A DNA stretch of 64,000 bases from assembly GCA_026874595.1 (NCBI GenBank), contig CM049309.1:70290926-70354925 (forward strand), given 5' to 3'. A program made the position numbers and the translations under genes. The notes under the pieces were generated by a model. It had not been told where the DNA came from. It made no database searches and saw only the letters and a list, made by a program, of their open reading frames with translations. Every line of letters begins with the position of its first letter. The stretch's first letter is position 1. Shown one piece after another: positions 13,201 to 28,200 of the stretch. This stretch comes from Sipunculus nudus. Its lineage: Eukaryota > Annelida > Sipuncula > Golfingiida > Sipunculidae.

Positions 13201-16200
13201 TACACTTTCACCTGGTATGTGTTTACTGCAAGGTATAATAGAAATATATGTCGCCATAAAAAGTAAGGTGAGGTAATAACACATAGTATTTTCATTAAAT
13301 ATAGTATCCTTGACATGTCTGGACAAATAATTCAGTTTTTCACCAACAGGCAAAGTAACAAACCCACAACAATTTATTTTCTTTTTGATTAATTACCAAC
13401 TCCTTCATTTGATACCATTAATCAAGTGTGCAGGAACCTGGTTTATTCAAATCCTTCCTTTTAAATCTTTATATTCACCATATTTTATCTGTGTTGCTAT
13501 GGCTGTTAAAGATAGGGCATCTTGTTGTACCTGAGGAATAAGTCTTACACAAGATGCCATGATGGCCAATAGATTAAAAAGTGGACATTATCTGTATAAT
13601 CTGAATGTTAAAAACATATTGTAAGACAGCCAATTATTACAATCATGTTATTACCCGATGGGAGTATGTGTACAAGTAAGTATTAAGCATAATATTAAAT
13701 TATGTGCAAGGCTTGTACAATTATTACAGTGACAGCATTGCAAACCAGGTCCCCATTTGAGTATATGTACAAGACTTACCATACCAATGATAATACCACT
13801 GAACTGTGTGTATTGTTTATTACAATATGTACAATAATGGCAATATCACTCAAGTCCCCATTTGAGTATGTGTACAAAACCTGTACTACTGATATTACTA
13901 ACGAACTTAGTGTAGTTACCTGGCAGTATGTCTTCCTTCTTATCCTTGTGTACAGGTATTTCTGTCCAGCCCTCGGCCTCGTCAGTCCTCACCACACGGT
14001 CCTTGTAGTTGAACATGTACTCTTTATTGGTCTTTGTATTTGTCAGTTTAACCTGTAATCAAGTGATTTAGACAAGTTATAAATGTGATTTCTATGGCCA
14101 AATTAGAATGTTACCAGTAGTAATCATGCCAGAAAGTCAAGTTACCAGTAGAAATCATGCCAGAAAGTCAAGTTACTGGTAGTAATCATGCCAGAAAGGC
14201 AAATTACCAGTAGTAATCATGCCAGAAAGTCAAGTCACCAGTAGTAATCATGCCAGAAAGTCAAGTCACCAGTAGTAATCATGCCAGAAGGTCAAGTTAC
14301 CGGTAGTAATCATGCCAGAAAGTCAAGTCACCAGTAGTAATCATGCCAGAAAGTCAGGTTACCAGTAATTATCATGCCAGCAAGTCAAGTTACCAGTAGT
14401 AATCATGCCAGAAAGTCAAGTTACCAGTAGTAATCATGCCAGAAAGTCAAGTTACCAGTAGTAATCATACCAGAAAGTAAAGTTACCAGTAGTAATCATG
14501 CCAGAAGGTCAAGTTACCAGAAGTAATCATGCAAGAAAGTCAAGTTACCAGTAGTAATCATGCCAGAAGGTCAAGTTACCAGAAGTAATCATGCAAGAAA
14601 GTCAAGTTACCAGTAGTAATCATGCAAAAAAGTCAAGTTACCAGTAATAATCATGCCAGCAAGTCAAGTTACCAGTAATAATCATGCCAGCAAGTCAAGA
14701 ACTAAATCATATGCTGTATGCTGTGGTTGGCTTCAAATCTGTGAGATTAAATTTCGTAATTTCTACTTTTTCAATGTTTCTTGAGGATTAGATTTTCATA
14801 ATATCACCATACTACAAACTGCATATAGTATGTTATCTATTGTAATAATTATTAATATGTTCAAAAAATATCTTTTCAATCTAAGAGGGACCCAGGAAAC
14901 ACTGGATGAGTGGACATTCTTGTTCCTTATAGGCAGGTAATGTGAAGGATCTCATAGTATTCATAATATCATTTGACTTTCGGAAAACAAAATAGATCTG
15001 TCAAAAAAAAAAATAATGTCAAAATTCTGCCATGTGATGCTACAAGCATAGATTATGTATATGAGATGGCAATGAGGCTGCTGTATAAATGAATTTTCAC
15101 CTGTATAGTTTTATTCATGATGGTTTAATTTTTGCTGCAATTTCCCTTTAAAAAATGTCCCTCACGAACAAAAAGCCAGCCACAGTCTGTGAACACTTTC
15201 TATTTATTTTGCTATTTATTTACCTGATCTATTTCCACAACTCCAAGATTAACAGCAAATGAGTTTACTAATCCATTATCAGGTCTAATTTCTAATCTTT
15301 TCAGAGGCATTTACCCACATTAAAATTCTTACATACCTGATGCTAAAAACCATGAAATGACTTTGTAATTTGTAATAGATAAGTTCAACATTTAGAGCAC
15401 CAATGCACCTGAGCAAATCATTCACATATCAACAAATAAATGACCTACTGATTCAAGGAACCAGGACTGATCCCCCTTGGTCTCTGGATCATAACCTATT
15501 CTGATCTTGTATGGCTCTCCAATATCCTCCTTTTCCTTCAGCTGCAAAAGAATTCATTCATACGCATACATTAATTCATGCATGAAACGGGTGATGAAGT
15601 TGGAAGTACAAATCAAGTAAATGCCTTTTCATGTGGCAAAGATATACTGATGTGCTCTCTTATATAAAAAAAGATTAAACTCTATGATCAGTAAGGTTTA
15701 CAATCAAGATATGTCATGTTTGCCTACAAAGTTTGTGAATATATTAGTAAGTATTTATGATTTGTTTAACCTTCGACTAAATTGCATATATCTTAAATAA
15801 TATCATTATTCTCATTTTAACTGAGAAATATTAAGATGAACAAATGCTGCTAAGCTGAACCTGTGAATAACACCTTGCTTAGATCAAAACAGATTTATAT
15901 TTAGAAAACCAACCACACAAATATTATGATTTCACACAGAATCAGGAATTTGTAATAATTTCTTGTTTTAGTCATATTAGTACATTCACTGTGTATTACA
16001 ACAGTGTGCATTCACAAGCCTGCACAGTGTCAGTCTTTCATCACAAATTTAAAGCCACTTGGTTATTTGATGGACCAGGCAGCATGATATTAAGCATCTA
16101 CCAAATTAATGCCAGGAAACTTTACCTCAAACTCTTCAGACTCTCCAGTTCCAAATTTGTTTTTGTTGACTGACACCAGGGGGTGCTCCTTGCTCTTGCC

Positions 16201-19200
16201 GTTCTCACCATATATGGCAATGATGAGGTCAGCTTTGGTGCTTGCGTTTTTCTCCTTGCCAGTGGTAATGACTGCCTGCCAGTTGTTTTCTTGGAGCGAG
16301 GCTGGTAGTTCACGCTCTGTACGACCATCATCCTCATTTTCAGCTAGCCACCTGGGAAATATGGGGTTTTACTTTTCATATTGGTGATTAGGATTTCTAC
16401 TCTTTCAATATTCAAGGTCACATAGATAAATGTATGAATTTTGGAATTTATTTTACACTAAATGATCTGACTTTATAGCCTGATATCATAAACAAGAAAG
16501 GTGTAATTAAATCTTACACAAAACCAAGGTTTTTTGGACTTTTTGCTTCTGCCAGGAGGATAGCGTTCATACAGACACATACAGGTTGGGGAACATCCCA
16601 TAATAGTAACCCCCCCCCCCCCCCCCATGGGGGTTGCATTCCTTAGCATGTAGATTTTTAGTTATTCTTGTAACCTCTCTCAAGCACAAAGAGGATATAA
16701 CTGTATTACTAAGGTTTGGGCCACAGGTCTTAGCACTGTAAATAGCTTGAACTCTGACTACATGCCACACCTCTAAGTACAAAAGTTTTCTTTTTCATTA
16801 AATCATCATACTTCGCTTAGTTAATATACAGTGAAACCTCATTGTGTAGAACTAAGCTTAAGGCGAATACCCCGCTTATGTCTAAGTTACAGACTTGACT
16901 TTCCGGACAACTCTAGTTAAATTATTAACATATAAAACAGCTTGTGTGGAACCTTGGATGTCTCCTAGTTTTTTCTGAAGGTCCCTTTGACTGCGACACA
17001 ACGAGGTTTCACTGTATATTTTTACAGACAACTCTAGTTAAATTATTACCAAATAAAACAGCTTGTGTGGAACCTTGGATGTCTCCTAGTTTTTTCTGAG
17101 GGTCCCTTTGACTGCGACACAACGAGGTTTCACTGTATATTTTTACAGTTACAAGAAAACTTCACCAAATTTAAGATTTTATAATGCATTTAAATATACA
17201 TCAATTATCAGTAGTTTTTTCATCTGATCCTTGAAAGGAGGAATATATGTGGACAACATTACTCTTCCCTTTTTAAAACCTTTTGTCTCAATTTACATAA
17301 ATGTACAAATGTTACCTGTTACACATGAAGTTATAATCGTTGGATGAGTCTGTTGGATCTTTGATGACTATCTTATCAAGGAACCAGCCAGAGCCAACTC
17401 CCTTCCCATCATGCCCCACAACCACCTTCTTCAGCTTTCCAAGGTCAACAAAGTCAAAGGCAAATACGTCAATCTGAAGGAAAGATAAAACAAAATGAAC
17501 AAAGGCATATATGTCAACCACAAGAAAGAGTAAAATATACATATAAATAGCTCAATCAATTTTTCAGATAACATTTATCTCTGCAATAATCTGGTATACT
17601 TCCTCAAAATAATATCTTACCATTTAAATTGATTAAATTGGAATTTATTGACCAAAATATAATGCAGAAAATGATGAAGATAAACACAACTGCTTTGAAA
17701 ACAATGGGTCAATGATAAATGGAGTCTTGATCTTAGGGAAGTGTACATCTCACCAGGTAACACATGAATTAACTAATTATATCTGTCATCTTTTGGAAAC
17801 ACTACCTAATTGTTAATGTGTTTTATAAACATGAGGTATGCTGGTAAGAATTCTATTTTGAACAGTTTAGCCATGTGGCAAGTAAATGTTTACTGTAAAT
17901 TTTCCACCTACAGGTATACAATGGAGGTTTCCTGTCTTGATAACAATTTGATACTTTTAAGTCAGTGCAGCACCACAGAAATGATCACCATCAGAACAAT
18001 GAAGGATCCTGTTTTTAAGAAAACTGGAGACAACTTGGGATAACAACTTGCATACAAACCTTTCCTTGTTCAAAGTTGGTGAACTCATGGTTTGTAGACT
18101 TGCGGAGCTGACGCTTGCCCGTGTCCCCTCGCTCTCCGTGTACCTCCAGGTAAACCTTAGAATCAGTTCCAGCATCACTCACATCCCCTGTGTGGACTGA
18201 CACTTCATACCTGTGAACTTTATCAGAAAATGAACACTCATCAAAACTGAATAAGAGGCATTACCTAACTTCCCCCGGGTGTGAAATATAGAGACATTTT
18301 AGACAATAGAGAGATGTCTGTTTAAAGGGACATATCCACAATTATTTATACACACATATTTCAAAACAGGGTTAACACAGAGTATATACAAATCAATATG
18401 GTATTTCTTAATATCATAGTTATTAGGATGATGATGCATGGCTGTAATGTGCATACTCTTTCGTGTTCCAGAAACAGTTTTAATTAAGTACTTCATGAGA
18501 TATATTAAACCATGATGTCTTTACTTACAACAAAAAAATATTAACAGATCACGCACTGATGTGAGATTTTTTACATATGTCAACAGTTTAAAGGTTAGAA
18601 AGGTAATGAACTGTTAAGGTCTCAAACAGCATGCCCTTCATCACAGGGTGTCTGTGACTGGAAGGTTTTGGGACTGAGAGGTTTCACTTTCACAGTAAGT
18701 ATAATTACTTGGTAGTGCGTCATCCTTGTTGTCAGGGGTGACTGGTACTTCCTCCCATCCATCCTGGTCATCACCATACAAGATGAAGTTCTTGTTGTTG
18801 AACAAATACTTCTCTCCTGTCTCTATGTTTTCTAGTGTCAGCTGTTACACAGGGAATAAATATATTATATTCACATGAACAGAAATCATACATCACTATT
18901 TTTTCTACATTTAAGGGACTTGATCATATTGTTGTACATTAATTTAACACAGCATTGAGCTTCATGAGATAAACTGTTTGTAAGAGAAAAGTTGTCCTTG
19001 CACTGGGACGATCACCAGGTGTAGTTTTAAAGTACTTAATAGCTACTTAAACAAGTTACAAATTTTTACTGGCTCAAAGACTATTTCTATTTATTTACTT
19101 CCAGGAACGTTAAAGGCAGCTAACCCTTATACACAAGGCTCATTAGAGTAAACGGAGCAGTGACCGAGGCTTACCATCTCCAGGAACCATGCTGCCTTCT

Positions 19201-22200
19201 GATTGGTGATGAGACCAACCCTGATTTTATACACTGGCCCAAGGTTAGATCTCACCATCACCTGGAAAAACATAAGGTAAAACATCATTTTCATCCATTT
19301 GCCTTATGATTAATACTGTGTTAACAGTGTGACTACAACTTAATCTCTGAAAATTATTCCCCAAGGAAATGCAAAATGAAACAAATACATATTTGGTCAT
19401 GTGTCTATGGGTAAATTTAAAAAAAAAACAATAATTAGGATCAACTCCTGAATAATATAATAACACTAACAATGTTAATTATAAAGAATTTTTTAATCCC
19501 CTGAAATATTATTAAAAAAATTTAGGATAACAGAAAAAAAGAATAAATTAGAAATTTTTATTTTATATCATTCTTCCTGTATTTTGATATCCTTTTTCTA
19601 ATTCTCTATCACTTAAATCTAAAAGACAGAGTGACTAACCTCAAACTGGTCAATTTTGTTAGCCTGGAATTTGCCCTTCTCTTCTGTACCCAGAGGAATC
19701 TCATCAGACTTGCCCTTCTCTCCGTAGATAACGATCTTGACAGGACAGGGGGACGCCGTCTTCCCAGTCTTAGTAGTAATTCTCCACTGATCATCTGATC
19801 AAATATAACAGCAATAAATAACACATGTATGTATCTGTTTATGTGCCTGGTGTTTTGGGATTTATGTGATTATGATTATTTTTCTCTTGCAAACAATACT
19901 GTTTAATATGCTGTCATACTTTATCTAAGTGTTTAGTGTTTTCTCTTTTCTTGACTTAAAGCATAAAGTTCCCTTATCTATCAGACAATCTCATTCAAAA
20001 CAAAAAACAACGGATTGAAGGATTAGGTAAATAAAGGTGATCCTACTGGAATGTTCTTAAACCATAAAAATACAGTGGAACCTCTCTAATAAGATCACCT
20101 TTGAGTGACCTGAAATTATTCATGTTAGCAAACTGGTTATAACTTACCTGTCTAAAAAGATTAATTGTGAACTAAGACCACTTTTGGCCAGTCCCACAGG
20201 TGGTCTTATTACACAGGTTTCATTGTATGCATTTACCGGTAACCATGAAAGGCTTACATCATAGTAATGTACTTATAGGTATGATATAATCACAAGTGTT
20301 ATTCACTGTAGAGGAATAAGTTGTAACACACTGGGAAAACTTTAAATGTCATATATATAATAAATACTGATATATAATATATATAATATTACCATGTATC
20401 ATGGTATATAACATATGATGACTACCTTTGGGTTTGTCTGCAGGTAGATCACTAGCTATCAATTCTCTCTCTGTCTTCTTATCATCCTCTCCTTCATCTA
20501 GCCATCTTATGAAAAAGGAACAAGATCACACACCAATCCTTTTAATATGACTGGTCAGCCATTACAATGATAAAGCCTAGAAAAACCCTTGCCTTTGTGT
20601 GGTAGTGTTCAATCTAATTGATAAAGACCTATATTTTATCAATATACAGTAGTATCAAGGTACCTACCATATTACTTTTTTCCATATCACTGGTGGATTT
20701 GGATATTACAGACTACCTTCAAACAAGGATATGGTATATTAAGATTATTTGGCCATTTTCAAGGCCACAAAGCATAGCACTTGTTGTTGTTTTGGGCAAA
20801 GTGCACAATGGTGTATAAAAGCATTCCAATATAATCTGTCCTCAATTGGTTTTTTCCCAATTTGAGACAATCATCTGTATGCTTACTTCAGCTATCGCCA
20901 ATAATTCCTGTGGTTTTAATGCAGAATAAACTGTTTCATAATGGATCTATTGGTAACTGACATGAATATATATATCATGTGAATTATACTGAACAACTGT
21001 AAAGGCCATCATATCAATAAAATTACATAAATTTTGATTCTGATACAAAGTCAATTTTAAAGATTAGGCTAGTGCTTGCCAGATTTCAGCAGTTATGGGA
21101 GGTGCTGTAACTTTACATTATCATACCTGTCACATTTGAAAGTAAATTGTCTGTCTGCATCCGGAGTTTCCTTGAGAACAGCTTTGTCCAGGAACCAGCC
21201 TGCACCTGGATACAAACATGAGATATTTTAACATTTGAAAATTATATTTATGTATACTGATTGAGAAACATCAATTACAAGTGAGAATACACAGTTATGA
21301 CAATATTCAGTTGAAGGATTCTAGTAAAGTTTTTTTCAGTCGTTCAGCAAAATGCTTTGGTAATACTCTCTTCTGCATCATAATAACAAATTAGCTGTTA
21401 CTGACAAATCAAATAGTTATAATGGTTAAGTTGAACTTTTAACATACAAGAACCTTCTTCTTTGAAAGAAAATGGATTTAATGTAAAGTTACAAAAAATC
21501 TCCAATTACCTGGGAAGTTATCATCAAATAAATCATTTTACATTTAGGGTATTCTGAATAAAATGGGATACTGGTCTCTTTGTTATCTAATTAATGTTAA
21601 ATAAAACTGAAAAGAATATAAAAATTCTTTTTCCTTTTCAAATTATTGATCTTATGAGGAAATCATGTAAAAATTATATTATTCTTGTAACTAAATGTAT
21701 ATGATTTCATTCTTATTAATACCAAAAAGAACTTTACCCACATGGTTGAAAAATGCCCATTCTAAGAAAATGAGATAAGATTTTCCATGTGAAACTGAAG
21801 AAGCATGGATAATTACAACAAATTCATTACCTGATCCCTTGCCATCATGACTGATGATCATCCTCTGTGGTTTTCCCAGATGTACTGCCTCGATCTCAAA
21901 CACATCAACCTGGTCAACAAAATTATATAAATTACCCAAATTATCTCTGTAACTTAATGTGTGACATCAGATTATCAATAGGTAAGCTCCCTTGTAAAGT
22001 ATACAAATCACCTATGCTCTAATGTAGAGACCTATGTTGTGTATACAATAAAATTGTTCAAGATAATAGGTGGGTTCCCACATAGAATATATAATAAAAC
22101 TCACAAACCCTATATCTACAATTAATCTAAGTATAAAACCTACAATAAGACTTAAAAACCCTCATGTCTTTGGTGAAACTGCTTTATTCAGTAAGCATGA

Positions 22201-25200
22201 AACAGTTCTCAACAACTAGATGTGTCAGAACGACACAAATGCCCCCACAACTGGTCATTATCTGCCCACACACCAAAAATCAGGCCAATATCTGCAGGTA
22301 TTGTGAAGAAAAGTCTGTACAAGTGTATTTGTCATGAAAATTTATGTTTTACATGAAATTTTCTATGTTCAGGACTAGTAAAACAGTCAAAAGTAGGTCA
22401 ACCAGGACGAAATGTGAACTCAATCTGTAACTGGTCAATATCTGGCCACACACCAAAAATCAGGCCAATATCTGCAGGCATTGCGAAAAAAAGTCCGTAC
22501 ATGTGTATTTGTCATGATATTTCATATTTTTCATGAAATTTTCTATGTTCAGGAGCCGTAAAACGGTCAAAAGTAGGTCAACCAGGACGAAACGCAAACT
22601 CGATCTGTAACAGGTCTATATCTGCCCACACACCAAAAATCAGGCCAATATCTGCAGGCATTGCAAAAAAAAGTCTGTACATGTGTATCTTTCATGAATA
22701 TTTCTATTTTTCATGAAATTTTCTATGTTTGTACAACAGTCAAAAGTAGGTCAACCGGGACGAAACGCGAACTCGATCTGTAACTAGTCTATATTTGCCC
22801 ACAAACCAAAAATCAGGCCAATATCTGCAGGCATTGCGAAAAAAAGTCTGTACATGTGTATTTGTCATGAAATTTCATATTTTTCATGAAATTTTCTATG
22901 TTCAGGAGCCGTAAAACGGTCAAAAGTAGGTCAACCAGGACGAAACGCGAACTCGATCTGTAACTGGTCTATATCTGCTCACACACCAAAAATCAGGACA
23001 ATATCTGCAGGCACTGCGAAAAAAAGTCTGTACATGTGTATTTGTCATGAAATTTCATATTTTTCATGAAATTTTCTATGTTCAGGAGCCGTAAAACGGT
23101 CAAAAGTAGGTCAACCAGGATGAAACGCGAACTCGATCTGTAACTGGTCTATATCTGCTCACACACCAAAAATCAGTCCAATATCTGCAGGCATTGCGAA
23201 AAAAAGTCCGTACATGTGTATCTGTCATGAATATTTTTATTTTTCATGAAATTTTCTAAGTTTAGGAGCCGTAAAACGGTCAAAAGTAGGTTAACCGGGA
23301 TGAAACGCGAACTCTATCTGTAACTGGTCTATATCTGCCCATACACCAAAAATTAGGCCAATATCTGCAGGCATTGCGAAAAAAAGTCCGTACAACTGTT
23401 TGATTTCGGAATGACGGAAGGACGGAATGACGGACATGGGTAAAACTATATGCCCCGGCCACTTTGTGGCAGGGGCATAAAAAAGTTGTTATCCCAGTAT
23501 ATCTATATGAATATAAAAATTTGTTAGATATAAGTGAATAACCATTTTAACTGATCTCTTATAAGTTATAATATGTTACATTTCTCTTTGTAAAATCCTA
23601 TGAATTAGTTAATATGTTATGATTCTTACCTGTTCCTGTTCAAACTTGTTGAGGTTGTTGGATTTCCTGAGCAGCCTCTTTCCTGTAGATCCATATTGAC
23701 CATAGACTGTGGTATAGACATTAGCGTTGGTCCCTGCATTTTGACGGTCACCTGTATACACCTCTAGCTGATATTTGAGAACTGTAATGATAAGAGTATG
23801 ATTATTAAGTGAACAAGATCAGTTAAATTAAATCATACAGATTAGTGGATATGTTAATTCATAAATTACTGAATAACCTACCAACCACCTTTAGGACAGG
23901 TAAGGAATGGTTTTACTTCTGAGACTGTCTTATTACACAGGCCAGTTATAACTAATGCACGTTCTTATGGTTTTATTCCAGAATGGTTTAAATTGGCAGA
24001 TGGTCTCATTAGATAGGTGGTCTTTCAGATGGGTTTCATAATTCTTAATTAATATATATATATATATACATATATAAATATAAAGTTATATATTTATTTT
24101 TATACATTACTAATATTTAAAAAATAAGATTTGGTTTATATATGTCCAAATTTACACCTTAAAGTTGCCTGGTTAATGTATATATTATACTCTTTAAAAT
24201 CCAGTGTTTTTTTCTATTATGTTATCTACTACAATTGCGAGTGGTGCCCACTGCTGCATAGAGTTTGCACTTATAATGTCTACTCTGTCATAATGCTGCT
24301 ACCTTGAGAACCAGCATTTTTAATACAAAATGAAGTACAAATATGTTTCTGTCACCTGGTAGAACATTGATTCCTGGCCAGACAATTGGTAGCTCTTTCC
24401 ACCCATCAGTTTCATCATTAACCTGTACCCAGTCATGCACAGCAAATGAGAACTCATCCTTGCTGTCCAGATCCTTGAACTGTAGTGTCTCCACAAACCA
24501 ACTGCTGTAGTCCTGCTGGTCTGCAAACCCTAGTCGTACTTTAGTCAGATCACCAAGTGTTTTAGGAATGGTGATCTGTTAAGAGAAGAGTGGAGGTAAC
24601 ATCATAAATACACAGCATCAAATGTCTTTATATGGTTTTGTATTCATATGAGAAATAACAACTTCAATGAACTAAATAATGTACAGTAAAACCTCGCATA
24701 CAGTAAACCACCTCTGTTTAGAGACCACCTCAAAATAACAACCACTTTGTTCATGGTCCTGATTCTTTTTTGCTCTTTATACAAGACTTCACTTGATCAA
24801 CCATTTTATGGAGGTCCTATTGGTGGTCATAATTTTGAGGTTTTACTGTTCTATGTTTATTGAGAGTTGAACTGTACCTATTGCATTTGATGCTTACAAA
24901 ATATGCCTATGTGGAATATCTTTGTTATGGTGTTACACTGATAAAAGAAATACTGGCTGGTATAAGAGGAACAGAATAATATCATGATTATAAATCAAGT
25001 GTAAGGTTTATTATTTAATAATCTATTTATTACAACATACCTGAATAAACTTGTTGATCCTTCATCCCTGATCTTGAGCAATGACAAGTATATGAGAATG
25101 GAAATGTTTTTATACTTGTAATATTATTTGATCTACTGCCAAAAAAGGTCAACATGCACTCACCTGGAATTCATCTTCTTGGCCTTCTCGAAGAATTTGT

Positions 25201-28200
25201 GTTTGACCTTGACCTTTCTGTTGTTGACCTTTTTGAGGCTGACCTCTCTGTTGCTGACCTTGACCTTTTGGTGTTTTTGGAGCTTGAAGATGAATGGGGT
25301 CACTTTCTCCATACTCTCCGCACATAATTAATACCACCTCTGCACTGGTTCCTGCACCTTTCTCACTTCCAGTTTTTGTAACCAGCTGCCACCTACCCTC
25401 TGGATGTAAACAGCATGGTTTATTACAATGATAAACCAAACACTCAAATGAAGTTGAATTTATGATTTCATTTATGAAAACTAAACTAATCATATTACCC
25501 TTATCTGTTTCAAGCTGAAGTAAAAATTCATAAAGTCATTCCTATATAAAGACCTGTATGTGAAGGGTTATTAGTGTAATACAATTTGTGCTGATTTAAT
25601 CATTTAAACATATCTATTCACAAGTATCCAGAACATCTTTTTGAAAAATTAGAAACTGGAATATAGAAAAAAGTAGGACAAAAAAAGGGAAATTTAAAGT
25701 AAATACTGGGACAAAATCAGGACTGAAACCCACCTGTGGAATCAATGTTCATAGTCATTCTTGATAAACAATGTGATAGTCATACTAATCAGATAAAATA
25801 TTTAAACAGTGTTTAAACATGGTGTTCAGATAGCAGGCCCCAAAAGAATAGCTCTTTATACTCTTTTTTTACAGTACTGAGATAAAATGGTGCTTTAAAC
25901 CTCGTGTAAGAGTTTACTTATATTAATTTCATTATTATAACCAAACACATTATTCCTGCTTTTTTAAACTTAAACATGTAACAGAGTCAAAGAAAAAAGG
26001 AGTCAAAGAAAAAAGTAGATCAATTGAAGAAAAATACAAATGTAGGACTAAGACAAAGAATATGAAAACTAAGAAAATCACACACAAATGGTCCAACTAA
26101 GAAAATGCATATATAAATGGTCTCACTTGTTTCTGGGATCTTGACAGGTGCTGTTTCCTGGGCTTCCTTCAGTGGTACAGCCACCATGCTGGGTCTGACA
26201 GTTAGTGCCTTGATGTCTAACTCTGTTGGCTCATTGGGATTCTCATTGACCACCACACTGTAACAGAAACATATAACGTTTATCTCATTCATGTATGTTT
26301 ACAAAATAATCCTATATTATTACAGGGGCCCAGGAAAAGCTGCCCCATTTACATAAGAAAAATCTGGGTCAACCTAGCAGAATGTAGCCCACACCATATT
26401 TTATCTTGATGGAGTAGAGAACACTCTTGAGTGCTGTAAATTATTATAATTAATACTGTGATCGGCTTGATTTATCAGGTTATTTTTTTTTAATTTTTTT
26501 TCAGTATTTCGCAAGTGTTAATTTATGCTATATCACTTCAACAGTTTATATCAATTATTTGAACAATTTGCAAAGTTGACTGTAGGATTCAGTGAACAAA
26601 CAGCAATTCTTGTTCTTTACAGTCAGACAACATAAAGTCCTCCTTATTATTTATAATATCAATTATCTGATTTTGCACTCAGCAAGTACAAGTAACATAC
26701 ATGAGATGCCAAGGAGGCTGAAGTATGAACAAAATTTTAACCATTGCAAACAAAGAGACAAGCACAGTATAATTAAAATTAACGATGTATACATACTCAT
26801 CAAGAGGGAATACTGTCTCCTTGGCATCAAACTCTCCTTTCTTGATAACGATGGTTTCTAGATGCCAGTCTGGTCCAGACACCTTGGTCACAATCACCTT
26901 CTCTAGCTCACCGAGGTCAACAGCTTCTAGTGTAAAGGTATCCTCCTGTTGGCAAATAGAGTAATCATCTCAGCTACTTTATATATAAATATTTAACAAT
27001 TAAACAAAGCAGACTTAAATTTCTGGACTTAAACAAAATTTACACTCAAAAATTGTGCACATGGATGACATCCATTTTATTGTAGAATATTTTGCTGTCA
27101 TGATACAAAATACATTCAACTCTTGGCAAAAGTCAGTAAAAAGAATATTCTACAATACAATCACCTGTTCAGAACTGTGTTGACGTTTGCCAGACAACCA
27201 TCACTTTTAAAATATTAAAGACCCCTGGTGCAATAAAACAGATGAGTAGTGCATGTTTAAAAGTTGATTTCATGAGGCAACAGGTTAATCTGACATTTTC
27301 TCATGTATTTAAAAGATTCTTGAGATTTCTAACCTTGGGTCAGTCATACAATAGAAATTTGTACATATATAATATATTAATATATTATCTTATGGGGATC
27401 TTAACACTGTGTTTTTGTGGTGTTACTTATATTGGTAAATGGAAGCAGTAATATAATGTTACAAAAACCTAATTATTTGGTTAACAGCTTATCACTGCAG
27501 TTGTACCAAATTTCCACAAACAGGAAATCTATAAAATTTTTCGACTTTCAGTTGAGGTAATTAAAGTGGTCCTTACCTGTCCTGGTTGGAACTTAAGCAT
27601 CCCCTCCTCTTGGCTTCCTTTAAGTTGCCTTGCACCTGTGTCCCCTCGGCTTCCGTACAAAGTGATATAAACCTCCGGCTCCAGGCTGCCATCATCATCA
27701 TCATTCTGATCACCCTGTCTGGCACCACCCTTCTTTTTGTTGTTGCTGTTGTTTGCATTACCCTGGAGGACAATATGTAGGATGAATTATAATAAAAGTG
27801 GTCCCTGTGTAAAATCAATGGAAGTAATATGTATGTTACAACACACTGCCTGATCAATAACTGTAACCTTTCAATTAAATTGAAATAGATTCATAACCTC
27901 TGAACCAATTAGTTTTGATTATTTTTTTGCATATACCATAAAAAAAACCCCTCAGTCAGCTATTTACTTTGAGAAAGCATGCTGCACTATTTAAACTATT
28001 TATTGTGTATGTGCTCAAGATCTAGTTTTAATGCTCACAATTAAAATGCTTCATTCGCATAGAAACAAAAAAAGGCAACGATAAACACAGGGCAAGCTAC
28101 ATTGCTTCCTTACTTGCTGAAATTAACTAACTTTGATTGCGGTAAAATATTTTTTATTTATAACAAAAAATCTGAAATTAAGAATGTAATAACTGAACTG

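Noticed and set aside
13702-14058. 118-codon plus-strand frame
   Set aside because: It overlaps exon 48 on the opposite strand and has no family likeness; it is a shadow of the exon plus intron repeats.
23884-24040. Possible further MITE of the CAGTxxAACC group
   Set aside because: Only scattered blocks (TCTTATTACACAGG, GGTGGTCTTTCAGATGGG) remain and no end could be placed.
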